64,000 bases of DNA from Corynebacterium alimapuense. GTDB taxonomy: Bacteria > Actinomycetota > Actinomycetes > Mycobacteriales > Mycobacteriaceae. The notes below the pieces were generated by a model, which was not told the origin of the DNA, did not search any database, and saw only the letters and a program-made list of their open reading frames with translations. Position 1 is the first letter of the stretch. Every line of letters begins with the position of its first letter. The position numbers and the translations under genes are program-made. This document shows, one piece after another, positions 28,006-35,249 of this stretch. The stretch covers positions 720,746 through 784,745 of the forward strand of contig NZ_PTJO01000003.1 in assembly GCF_003716585.1 (NCBI RefSeq), given 5' to 3'.

Positions 28006-29147
28006 CTGGCGGCGACGGCGGCCAAGGCGGCGTCGATATCCGCGAGAAGATCAGCGATGTCTTCAATACCTACCGAGATTCGGACCAAATCGCGAGGGAC
28101 CTCCAGCTGGGAGCCTGCAGCTGATTGGTGGGTCATGGTAGCCGGGTGCTCAAGCAAAGACTCCACGCCGCCCAAAGATTCTGCCAGACAGATCAACCGA
28201 GTAGAGGTACAGAAAACCCGAGCGGCTTCCTCTGAATGGAAGCGAACAGAAATCATCCCGCCGAACCTGCTCATCTGTTTGGCAGCCACCTTGTGTCCTG
28301 GGTGGTCAGGGAGACCTGGGTAAAGCACAGTGGCCACCAAGTCGCTGGCCGCTAGGTGCTCAGCGATGGCTTCGGCGTTATCGCAGTGGCGTTCCATCCG
28401 TACCGCGAGAGTCTTGATGCCTCGGGCGGTGAGGTAGGCGTCGAACACCGAGGGAATCGGTCCCACTCCGCCTTGGTAGAACAGCAATTGTTCATCGAAG
28501 TCCGCGTCTTCACAGACTGCGATACCGCCGACCACATCCGAGTGTCCACCGAGATATTTAGTGGTCGAATGCAGGACTACATCGGCCCCCAGCGCTAGAG
28601 GGCGCTGAAGATAAGGAGAAGCAAAGGTGTTGTCCACGATGAGCTTGGCCGAGCCTTTGATCGCAGCCACAGCGGCGATATCAGTAATACCCAGCGCCGG
28701 GTTGGTGGGGGTTTCCAGCCAAATGAGCTTCGTGTTTTCTTGTACTGCAGCCTCGACCGCTGCGACGTCTGCGGTGTCGACCACCGTGTACTCCACTCCC
28801 CAGGAGGCAAAGACGGTGTCGATAAGCCGGAAGGTTCCACCATAGGCATCGTTGCCCAGAATCAGATGGTCACCGGGGCGAAGGAGAATGCGCAGGATTG
28901 TGTCGGTGGCCGCCATTCCGGAAGAAAAGGCGCGGCCATAGGTTGCGCCTTCGAGAGCTGCGACGGTCTTTTCCAGGGCGTCGATCGTGGGGTTGCCGCA
29001 GCGAGTGTATTCGAATCCGCCACGCAGTTGGTTGAGTCCATCCTGCGCAAACGTGGTCGAGGCATAAATCGGGGTGTTGATCGGGCCATAGAGGCTGTCT
29101 GGATCGTAGCCGGCGTGGATCGAGTCGGTGGAAAAACCGTTGGACAT
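28002..29147 (-). CDS. metB: Cystathionine gamma-synthase
   Basis: A 381-residue PLP enzyme that joins O-acetylhomoserine and cysteine to cystathionine on the route to methionine. Fold-type I features: YTRCGNPT, the phosphate-binding SSGMAA, DNTFASPYLQRPL, and the PLP lysine in HSTTKYLGGHSDVVGG (about Lys196). The C-terminal AESLGGVESLLEHPA is typical of the Cys/Met metabolism family. ATG 29147 is preceded by GAAGGGA; the frame opens to 29201. It resembles actinobacterial MetB; some family members also act as cystathionine gamma-lyases, so a dual activity is possible. Confidence 0.93.
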   Translation of the reverse strand: MSNGFSTDSIHAGYDPDSLYGPINTPIYASTTFAQDGLNQLRGGFEYTRCGNPTIDALEKTVAALEGATYGRAFSSGMAATDTILRILLRPGDHLILGNDAYGGTFRLIDTVFASWGVEYTVVDTADVAAVEAAVQENTKLIWLETPTNPALGITDIAAVAAIKGSAKLIVDNTFASPYLQRPLALGADVVLHSTTKYLGGHSDVVGGIAVCEDADFDEQLLFYQGGVGPIPSVFDAYLTARGIKTLAVRMERHCDNAEAIAEHLAASDLVATVLYPGLPDHPGHKVAAKQMSRFGGMISVRFHSEEAARVFCTSTRLICLAESLGGVESLLEHPATMTHQSAAGSQLEVPRDLVRISVGIEDIADLLADIDAALAAVAAS

Positions 29148-29193
29148 GTCGGTGCGTCCCTTCACAAGTCTGGAAAAAGCCTGCCCACCACTA

Positions 29194-29209
29194 TAGACCA
29201 AGCGGTTCA
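29194..29209. promoter_or_regulatory. Possible degenerate McbR site upstream of metB
   Basis: TAGAC-N6-GTTCA lies about 50 bases before the metB start. McbR of C. glutamicum binds TAGAC-N6-GTCTA; one half matches fully and the other in three of five bases. Confidence 0.3.
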
Positions 29210-29277
29210 GTTTTTGGCTAGTTGTTGCCTTAAGCCATCAAACCCAGCATAAGATCTCGCGCTAGGCTCGAGCACTA

Positions 29278-30270
29278 ATGACTACCGCTACTACTGAACA
29301 ATCGTCCATCGATGCGGCTGTGGAATCGTTTAGCAGCTGGCAAGAACAACCCACCGTGCAGGTGTGGCTGGTCGAAAGGCCCATCCAGATCGCCATCATT
29401 TTATTGGTGGCGACTGTCGCCCACTGGCTCCTGCGCCGTCTGATCGACCGACTAGCTAAACACAACGTCGACTCGAATAAAAAGCTGCCAAACTTCGCTA
29501 GTGTGCTCAATCGCAAGCAGAAGGTCGACGAAGAAGCTTCCGAACAAAAGGCGGCTTTACTCGCTGCACAAGAGCAACGGCGCCAAGCGCGAGTTCGCAC
29601 GCTCTCAGACGTCGGCAAGTCAGCGGTATCAATCTTGGTGTGGTCGTGGGCGGTCATATCGATCCTGTCGACCCTAGGCATCAACGTCGCCCCGATCATT
29701 GCCTCTGCTGGTGTGGCTGGCGTCGCACTAGGCTTTGGCGCCCAATCACTGGTGAAGGATTTTGTTTCCGGCATCTTCATGCTGCTCGAGGATCAGTACG
29801 GTGTGGGTGACACCATCGATGTCGGTGATGGCGTCTCCGGCACCGTCGAAGAGGTAACTCTGCGAGTGACTACCTTGCGAGACATCGACGGCACCCTTTG
29901 GTATGTGCGCAACGGAGAAATCCTGCGCGTTGGCAACTTCTCTGATGAATATTCCATCGCCCGAATTCAGGTACCCGTGGGCCTATCCAACGACGCCGAG
30001 CGTGCTGCCGATGTCATTTTGGCCTCCGCAGCCCAGGCGGTGACTGATCCTAGTATTGCCGACGCCGTCCTCAACGAGCCAGTGTTCAACGGCATTACCG
30101 ATCTAGCCACCGACCATTTGAGCATGCGGCTTTCGGTCGAGACTCGGCCTGGCCAACAATGGGCTGTCCAGCGAGTCCTGCTCATACACGCATTGCGCGA
30201 TATGCAGGCTGCCGGCATCACCACCCCGTATCCCCACGGCGTCGGTATCCATGAGCTCCCGCGCGACTAG
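29278..30270 (+). CDS. Mechanosensitive ion channel, MscS family
   Basis: A 330-residue membrane channel that opens under membrane tension to release solutes. One N-terminal hydrophobic helix (IQIAIILLVATVAHWLL), a charged helical linker rich in Glu/Gln/Arg, then two membrane segments (VSILVWSWAVISILSTLGI and the pore helix NVAPIIASAGVAGVALGFGAQSLVKDFVSGIFMLLEDQYGVGDTI), and the beta domain. The pore-helix glycine/alanine pattern and the GDTIDVGDGVSGTVEE motif are diagnostic. It lacks the extra C-terminal domain of glutamate-exporting MscCG. TAGGCT nine bases before the ATG suggests a leaderless transcript. Confidence 0.92.
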   Translation: MTTATTEQSSIDAAVESFSSWQEQPTVQVWLVERPIQIAIILLVATVAHWLLRRLIDRLAKHNVDSNKKLPNFASVLNRKQKVDEEASEQKAALLAAQEQRRQARVRTLSDVGKSAVSILVWSWAVISILSTLGINVAPIIASAGVAGVALGFGAQSLVKDFVSGIFMLLEDQYGVGDTIDVGDGVSGTVEEVTLRVTTLRDIDGTLWYVRNGEILRVGNFSDEYSIARIQVPVGLSNDAERAADVILASAAQAVTDPSIADAVLNEPVFNGITDLATDHLSMRLSVETRPGQQWAVQRVLLIHALRDMQAAGITTPYPHGVGIHELPRD

Positions 30271-30280
30271 AGTGGGTTCT

Positions 30281-30700
30281 ATGAGTGCGCCAGAATCTTT
30301 CTACGACGCCGTAGGTGGCGACGCCACCTTCACCCGGTTAGCCAGGGGTTTTTATGAACAAATCCCCGACGACGAGATCCTCGGCCCGATGTATCCGGCC
30401 GAGGATCTCGATGGCGCTCAGGATCGCCTGAAGTGGTTTCTTGCCCAGTATTGGGGCGGGCCGACCACATTCAATGAGCAGCGCGGGGCGCCGATGCTAC
30501 GCCGCCGCCACGTGCAATTCCCAGTCGACCGAGCAGCAGCCGAGCGTTGGCTAGAGCTGATGGGCCGATCGTTGGCCCAGATCGATGAGACCATCATTCC
30601 CAACAACTACCGCCATGCCATCTGGGAGCATATGGAGCGGGTAGCCGCGATGCTGATTAACCAGCCAGATCCGGGAACCCCTCTCAACCAAGCCCACTGA
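30281..30700 (+). CDS. glbO: Truncated hemoglobin, group II
   Basis: A 139-residue heme protein of the trHbO type. It shows GGDATFTRLARGFYEQI, LGPMYP, the CD/E region FLAQYWGGPTTFNEQRGAP and the proximal histidine at about residue 77 in RRRHVQFPV; the distal-pocket Tyr and Trp positions (QYWGGP) are kept. Such proteins bind oxygen and may handle peroxide or nitric oxide. ATG 30281 is chosen at the conserved SAPESFYDAVGG; the frame opens ten codons earlier inside mscS. It follows mscS by 10 bases and is probably co-transcribed. Confidence 0.92.
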   Translation: MSAPESFYDAVGGDATFTRLARGFYEQIPDDEILGPMYPAEDLDGAQDRLKWFLAQYWGGPTTFNEQRGAPMLRRRHVQFPVDRAAAERWLELMGRSLAQIDETIIPNNYRHAIWEHMERVAAMLINQPDPGTPLNQAH

Positions 30701-30813
30701 GCAGGGTTGCACCCCAAGAGCTTATCGACGCCCGCGGTGCCCTAGCACCGGGCAGTATCGATCGGGAGATCAGCTACCTAGCAGATCAAAATAGCGACAA
30801 CGAGGTGGCGTGA
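30690..30813 (+). other. Short open frame without a start after glbO
   Basis: A plus-strand frame reads SPLSRVAPQELIDARGALAP then about 20 more residues to a TGA at 30811-30813. Codon choice is coding-like, but there is no ATG or GTG, and the end overlaps the convergent gene by 28 bases. It may be a remnant or a short coupled peptide. It also contains one copy of the recurrent 13-mer. Confidence 0.3.
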
Positions 30814-31412
30814 TAAACGGTGCCGAAGGGGGCGTCGATACGCACCCAACGTCCAGTGGCAGAGACCCGCAGATGCCGTGGAATCTCAATCGGAGCAGCA
30901 AAGCTCGGAATCAGACCCAATGCGGTGCAAGCGAAGATCATTCGCATGGGTATCTCGGCATCGAGCTGACTATTACTTGCCGTGACCACTGACTGATCCA
31001 TCAGGCTAGCTGGCGGGCCCAACGGACCAGAAAACTGCCGGGCCAGTGCTTGGCCCTTATCGGCGAGCTCGCGGACTACCTGGACCGGGAGAGTATCCAG
31101 AAGCTCAAACCCGGTTGCCGGAGGTAGCGCACCAGGCCAATTGGGATCGCTCGCAGGTCCGATCGAATCACTCTCCTCACGCAAGGCCTCAAGTAGATTC
31201 GTGGCTGCCACTACTGCGCCATCCCGGGACACCACGCCCGCGATCCGCCGAGAGGCAACAACTTGGAACGGGGTGGTGACAAAGACATCCACCGTCTCCT
31301 CGCTCAGCTGCCGCAGGCGCACCGAAGCCGAAGCATCTAGCCCCACCGCGCGGCTGATCAAAGACAGCAGAGCCGGGCGACCCTCATTTATCTGGAGAAA
31401 CTCTGAGGTCAT
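30786..31412 (-). CDS. Conserved hypothetical protein
   Basis: A 208-residue soluble protein with no signal peptide or membrane segment. It alternates hydrophobic strands and helices (VDVFVTTPFQVVASRRIAGVVSRDGAVVAATNLLEALRE, then a Pro-rich middle and a strand-rich end). I do not recognise a family or catalytic motif. Its ATG overlaps the stop of the upstream thioesterase by one base (TAATG), so the two are translationally coupled and may work together. Related proteins appear to be limited to corynebacteria and relatives; that is an impression, not a search result. Confidence 0.7.
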   Translation of the reverse strand: MTSEFLQINEGRPALLSLISRAVGLDASASVRLRQLSEETVDVFVTTPFQVVASRRIAGVVSRDGAVVAATNLLEALREESDSIGPASDPNWPGALPPATGFELLDTLPVQVVRELADKGQALARQFSGPLGPPASLMDQSVVTASNSQLDAEIPMRMIFACTALGLIPSFAAPIEIPRHLRVSATGRWVRIDAPFGTVYHATSLSLF

Positions 31413-31831
31413 TACTCAGAGCCTGCGCGGGTAAGAATCTTAACTTCCCGCTGAGTAATCGAGCGCGGACGCTCCGTGCTGAGATCAATGGCCACCTGTA
31501 CGCACTCAACAACGCAAGCGACCCGGCCCTGACGATCCTTGATCTCCTGGCGGGTGGTGAAGGAAGTATTTCCGATCTCCACGACCTGAGTCTCGATCAG
31601 CAGCTCGGTGGTATCTGGCTGAACTGGGCGCAGGAAATCCGCGTCAATATGACGGACAAATACGGCGAAATCAAGTCCCTTGGCGGTGAATTCATCCTCC
31701 GCGAACTTCAGGCGAGCTTCCTGCGCGACCTCGATGTAGTTCGCGTTCATAATATGGCCATAACGATCAAAATCAGACCAACGAACAGGGACGATAGTCT
31801 CATGGAGAGTGGAATTCTGGTCGGCGCTCAT
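31412..31831 (-). CDS. Hotdog-fold acyl-CoA thioesterase (YbgC/FcbC type)
   Basis: A 139-residue single hotdog domain. The N-terminal VRWSDFDRYGHIMNANYIEVAQEAR holds the catalytic Asp and the GHIMNANY active-site helix of the 4-hydroxybenzoyl-CoA thioesterase family. It should hydrolyse an acyl-CoA or aryl-CoA in the cytoplasm; the natural acyl group is unknown. Coupled to the downstream hypothetical gene by a TAATG overlap. Length is normal for the family. Confidence 0.87.
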   Translation of the reverse strand: MSADQNSTLHETIVPVRWSDFDRYGHIMNANYIEVAQEARLKFAEDEFTAKGLDFAVFVRHIDADFLRPVQPDTTELLIETQVVEIGNTSFTTRQEIKDRQGRVACVVECVQVAIDLSTERPRSITQREVKILTRAGSE

Positions 31832-32043
31832 GCTTTGCTTTTCCTCTTCCGGGATCGATCAATTGAAATACACACGGTCACAGTAGACGCTGTCCTGGCC
31901 TAAGGCGCAGGATGTTTGTTCAACCAATCTATACCCTGTTGCCTTAGTGGGTTGCCATAGACGGAGCAAGAACCCACCGGATAGCTGACGGGTACGATCA
32001 TCTCAAACACCTGTCCCGGACATGACTGGAGACAAAACAAACT

Positions 32044-32418
32044 ATGGCAGATCAACAGCGATCTTTCTTAAGCCGAAAAATCTTTCCTGACGGCGACGAA
32101 CCCGATGCCCAATTCACGCTCGCTAATGAGCGAACGTTTTTGGCATGGACACGTACCGCTCTGGCTTTTCTTGCTGGCGGCATCGCACTAGGGGCTTTTC
32201 CCGTTGAACAATTTTCGAATGAGGTACGTACCGGCCTATCGGTATTCGTACTGGGCGTTGGCATGTTCGTTGCTGCCAGCTCCGTAATTCGCTGGATCCG
32301 AGTGGAACGAGCCGGCCGACATAATCGTCCACTGCCAGTGGCCTCAGCAATGCCGGTGCTCTCAGCGGCAGTAGTTGTCGCTTCAGCCGTAGCAATCTGG
32401 TTGTTTGTACTGGCATGA
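32044..32418 (+). CDS. DUF202 (YidH-type) membrane protein
   Basis: A 124-residue protein with three hydrophobic segments. The N-terminal cytoplasmic part contains the DUF202 signature LANERTFLAWTRTALAFLAGGIAL. Function of the family is unknown. GGAGAC upstream of the ATG. Its stop overlaps the start of the second DUF202 gene by four bases (ATGA), so the pair is coupled and may form a heteromeric membrane complex. Confidence 0.85.
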   Translation: MADQQRSFLSRKIFPDGDEPDAQFTLANERTFLAWTRTALAFLAGGIALGAFPVEQFSNEVRTGLSVFVLGVGMFVAASSVIRWIRVERAGRHNRPLPVASAMPVLSAAVVVASAVAIWLFVLA

Positions 32419-32735
32419 CTGCCCCACCACAGCTCAACCAGGTCAGCGAACGCAATACGCTCTCGTGGACTCGGACCTCTTTGGAACTGGCTTTGGTCTC
32501 GACACTGCTACTACGGCGCGTCTCAGATTTCGGATTCGGGGTGCTGGCGTTGATCGGTCTCCTGCTGACTATGGCCTTAGCAATCACGCTGTCGCAGCAT
32601 TCTCGGTATCGGGTCGAGCGGCACGGTCTCCGCGATGACAGTGTTCCGGCTGGCATTGGCAGTGTCTTCACGATTACCGCCATGCTGCTGGTTCTTGGCG
32701 CGGGGAGCATCATGCTCATTCTCGGAAGCTATTAG
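32415..32735 (+). CDS. Second DUF202 membrane protein
   Basis: A 106-residue protein with three hydrophobic segments and the DUF202 signature SERNTLSWTRTSLELALVSTLLL. It is a divergent paralogue of the preceding gene, in which the charged loop is replaced by SQHSRYRVERHG. The start overlaps the upstream stop by four bases. Tandem yidH/yidG-like pairs are common in actinobacteria. No function known. Confidence 0.83.
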   Translation: MTAPPQLNQVSERNTLSWTRTSLELALVSTLLLRRVSDFGFGVLALIGLLLTMALAITLSQHSRYRVERHGLRDDSVPAGIGSVFTITAMLLVLGAGSIMLILGSY

Positions 32736-32752
32736 CCTCTCCAGACAGCAAT

Positions 32753-32795
32753 ATAGGGCAGGGCCCACGCCGTCATGGCGCGTGCCCTGCCCTAT
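32753..32795. terminator. Bidirectional stem-loop between DUF202 pair and ettA
   Basis: ATAGGGCAGGG and CACG pair with CGTG and CCCTGCCCTAT, with one bulge. Convergent genes flank it. Confidence 0.7.
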
Positions 32796-32814
32796 GGCAT
32801 AAACCCCAGTGAAT

Positions 32815-34485
32815 CTAGCGGGTCAGCTTGCGGTGGGTAACCCGTGAAGGACGAGCTGCATCGGCGCCAAGGCGCTCGAGCTTGTTCTTCTCGTAGTCAC
32901 CGAAGTTGCCTTCGAACCAGAACCAGCTACCTTCTTCCACATTGCCTTCCCAGGCGAGAATGTGAGTACAGGTGCGATCCAAGAACCAACGGTCGTGCGA
33001 AATGACCACGGCACAGCCCGGGAACTTCTGCAGCGCGTTTTCCAGCGAGCCAAGAGTTTCCACATCCAGGTCGTTGGTCGGCTCATCGAGCAGGATCAAG
33101 TTTCCGCCGAGCTTGAGAGTCAACGCGAGGTTCAAACGGTTGCGCTCACCACCGGAGAGAACCTTGGACTTCTTCTGCTGATCCGGGCCCTTGAAACCAA
33201 AGGCCGAGAGGTAAGCACGCGAAGGCATCTCGTTCTGGCCGACAATGATGTAGTCCTGACCATCGGAGACAATCTCCCACACGGTCCGCTCAGGATCAAG
33301 GCTTTCACGGTTCTGGTCGACATAGCTGAGCTTGACGGTGTCGCCGACCTCAACTAGTCCGTCATCGGGTTGTTCAAGACCCACGATGGTCTTAAACAGC
33401 GTCGATTTACCCACACCGTTCGGGCCGATGACTCCGACGATGCCATTGCGCGGCAGGGTGAAGGAAAGATCCTTGATCAGTACGCGGCCATCGAAGCCCT
33501 TATCCAGATGCTTGGTATCAACCACCTTGTTGCCCAGACGCGGCGGCGTTGGGATCTGGATTTCTTCGAAGTCGAGCTTGCGGTACTGCTCGGCCTCGGC
33601 AGCCATCTCTTCGTAGCGCTCCAAGCGGGCGCGGTTTTTGGACTGTCGTGCCTTCGGGGAGGAACGAACCCACGCCAGCTCCTCTTTGAGGCGCTTCTGC
33701 AGCTTCTGGTCCTTTTTGCCGGAGACCTCGAGTCGTTCAGCCTTCTTCTCCAAGTAGGTGGAGTAGTTGCCCTCATAGGGGTAGAGCTTGCCGCGGTCAA
33801 CCTCACAGATCCAGCCTGCGACGTGATCGAGGAAGTAACGATCGTGAGTAACCGCTAGGACGGCACCCTTGTAGTCAGCGAGGTGCTTTTCCAACCACTC
33901 AACGGACTCAGCGTCAAGGTGGTTAGTAGGCTCATCGAGCAGCAAAAGGTCTGGCTCACTCAACAGCAGCTTCGCCAGTGCGACGCGGCGACGCTCACCA
34001 CCGGAGAGGTGGGTGACGGCTTCATCGGAAGGCGGGCAGCGCAGAGCTTCCATCGCCTGTTCGATCTTGGAATCGACCTCCCAAGCGTCGGCAGCATCCA
34101 GTGCTTCCTGGAGCTGACCCATCTCATCCATGAGCTCGTCGCTGTAGTTGGTGGCCATTTCTTCGGCGATGGCCTCGAAGCGCTGCTTCTTTTCGAAGAT
34201 CTCGCCCAGGCCTTCTTCAACGTTTTCCCGAACGGTCTTTTCTTCGTTGAGCGGCGGCTCCTGCATCAGGATGCCGACGGTCGCGCCGGGGTCAAGGAAA
34301 GCTTCGCCGTTGGAAGGCTGATCAAGGCCAGCCATGATTTTTAGAATGGACGACTTACCGGCGCCGTTGGGGCCAACCACACCGATCTTGGCACCCGGGT
34401 AAAAAGCCATAGTGACATTGTCAAGAATAAGCTTGTCGCCGATGGCCTTACGCACGTTCTTCATCGTGTAGATGAATTCGGACAT
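32815..34485 (-). CDS. ettA: ABC-F protein EttA, energy-dependent translational throttle
   Basis: A 556-residue soluble tandem ATPase that binds the ribosomal E site and gates early elongation according to the ATP level. Both ATPase domains are complete: Walker A GPNGAGKS (38-45) and GPNGVGKS, signatures LSGGERRR and LSGGERNR, and Walker B LLLLDEPTNHLD and LILLDEPTNDLD. The arm insertion and the linker (LAWVRSSPKARQSKNRARLERYEEM) are typical of EttA. ATG 34485 is preceded by AAGGGG; the frame opens to 34521. No membrane domain, so it is not a transporter. Confidence 0.95.
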   Translation of the reverse strand: MSEFIYTMKNVRKAIGDKLILDNVTMAFYPGAKIGVVGPNGAGKSSILKIMAGLDQPSNGEAFLDPGATVGILMQEPPLNEEKTVRENVEEGLGEIFEKKQRFEAIAEEMATNYSDELMDEMGQLQEALDAADAWEVDSKIEQAMEALRCPPSDEAVTHLSGGERRRVALAKLLLSEPDLLLLDEPTNHLDAESVEWLEKHLADYKGAVLAVTHDRYFLDHVAGWICEVDRGKLYPYEGNYSTYLEKKAERLEVSGKKDQKLQKRLKEELAWVRSSPKARQSKNRARLERYEEMAAEAEQYRKLDFEEIQIPTPPRLGNKVVDTKHLDKGFDGRVLIKDLSFTLPRNGIVGVIGPNGVGKSTLFKTIVGLEQPDDGLVEVGDTVKLSYVDQNRESLDPERTVWEIVSDGQDYIIVGQNEMPSRAYLSAFGFKGPDQQKKSKVLSGGERNRLNLALTLKLGGNLILLDEPTNDLDVETLGSLENALQKFPGCAVVISHDRWFLDRTCTHILAWEGNVEEGSWFWFEGNFGDYEKNKLERLGADAARPSRVTHRKLTR

Positions 34486-34547
34486 TTTTCCCCTTATTTG
34501 TAGTGCGGTGAACTCACGCATAAGGGTACATCACCCAAGTGGCCTGA

Positions 34548-35111
34548 TTAGAAGGGAACCTTCTCTCCCTGGTTGGCCGACGCCGCAGCATCTGCACCAG
34601 TATCCGCAGGAAGCTGGTCTCCTGAATCCTGTCCGGGATCAGCCGCTACCCCGCTAACGCTATCTCCCTGGTCAGTATAGAAGTCGTTGTATAAGGAGCG
34701 ATCAATGACTGGCTCTGGAACTTCAACTCCCACGGAGTTTTTCTCTGCCTGATCAGAACGTTTCGAACCGATGACATAGCGGGTGAGATCCAGCCCAACA
34801 TGACTGCCTTTGAGCAAAACCTGTTGACGATTATTGCCCTCTTTATCTTCCCAAGCTTGGGTGACCAAGGTCCCGGTGGCAATGATGGGCATCCCCTTGA
34901 TCAACGACTGCTTGGCGTTGACTGCCAATGAGCCCCAGAGCTCAATATTGATATAGAGCGGGTCGGCGTCAATCCAGTTGTCATTGCGGTCTTTGACCCG
35001 GCGATTGACCGCCACCCGCAATCGCCCTTTGTCAGAGGCGGACTTCTCGAAGTGTTTCAGGTCTGGGTCGCTGGTGAGATTGCCGATGATCGTGGTGGTA
35101 GTCGGTGCCAT
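34548..35111 (-). CDS. ssb: Single-stranded DNA-binding protein paralogue
   Basis: A 187-residue protein. Residues 1-115 form an OB fold with TTIIGNLTSDPDL, LRVAVNRRVKDRNDNWIDADPLYINIELWG and KGMPIIATGTLVTQAWEDKEGN. The linker is Asp/Gln/Ala rich and the C-terminus ends in EKVPF, recalling the acidic DDIPF tip that recruits partner proteins, but with fewer acids. The housekeeping ssb in corynebacteria lies beside rpsF, so this is likely a second SSB for repair, competence-like uptake or replication stress. ATG 35111 follows AGGGGG. A pair of consensus DnaA boxes lies about 90-115 bases upstream. Confidence 0.85.
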   Translation of the reverse strand: MAPTTTTIIGNLTSDPDLKHFEKSASDKGRLRVAVNRRVKDRNDNWIDADPLYINIELWGSLAVNAKQSLIKGMPIIATGTLVTQAWEDKEGNNRQQVLLKGSHVGLDLTRYVIGSKRSDQAEKNSVGVEVPEPVIDRSLYNDFYTDQGDSVSGVAADPGQDSGDQLPADTGADAAASANQGEKVPF

Positions 35112-35188
35112 GGAAGATCCCCCTGAGATGTTCTGTTGTGTTCTGGACACCTCGAATCGTGGCAGAACAAGCAGGTCAGGACAACGGG

Positions 35189-35226
35189 GGCGTCGATAAG
35201 CTGTGGATAACAGAGGCTTATCCACA
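35189..35226. promoter_or_regulatory. Mirror pair of DnaA boxes next to the 13-mer
   Basis: TGTGGATAA (35202-35210) and TTATCCACA (35218-35226) are perfect consensus DnaA boxes facing each other over seven bases. A copy of GGCGTCGATAAGC (35189-35201) abuts them. The site lies between the ssb paralogue (start 35111) and the end of the CopD-CtaG gene (35250). Confidence 0.65.
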
Positions 35227-35249
35227 ACATAGGGTGGCACCTAGCTGGG

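Noticed and set aside
32815..34485. ABC transporter
   Set aside because: Tandem ATPase domains with ABC-F linker and no membrane component; EttA fits better.
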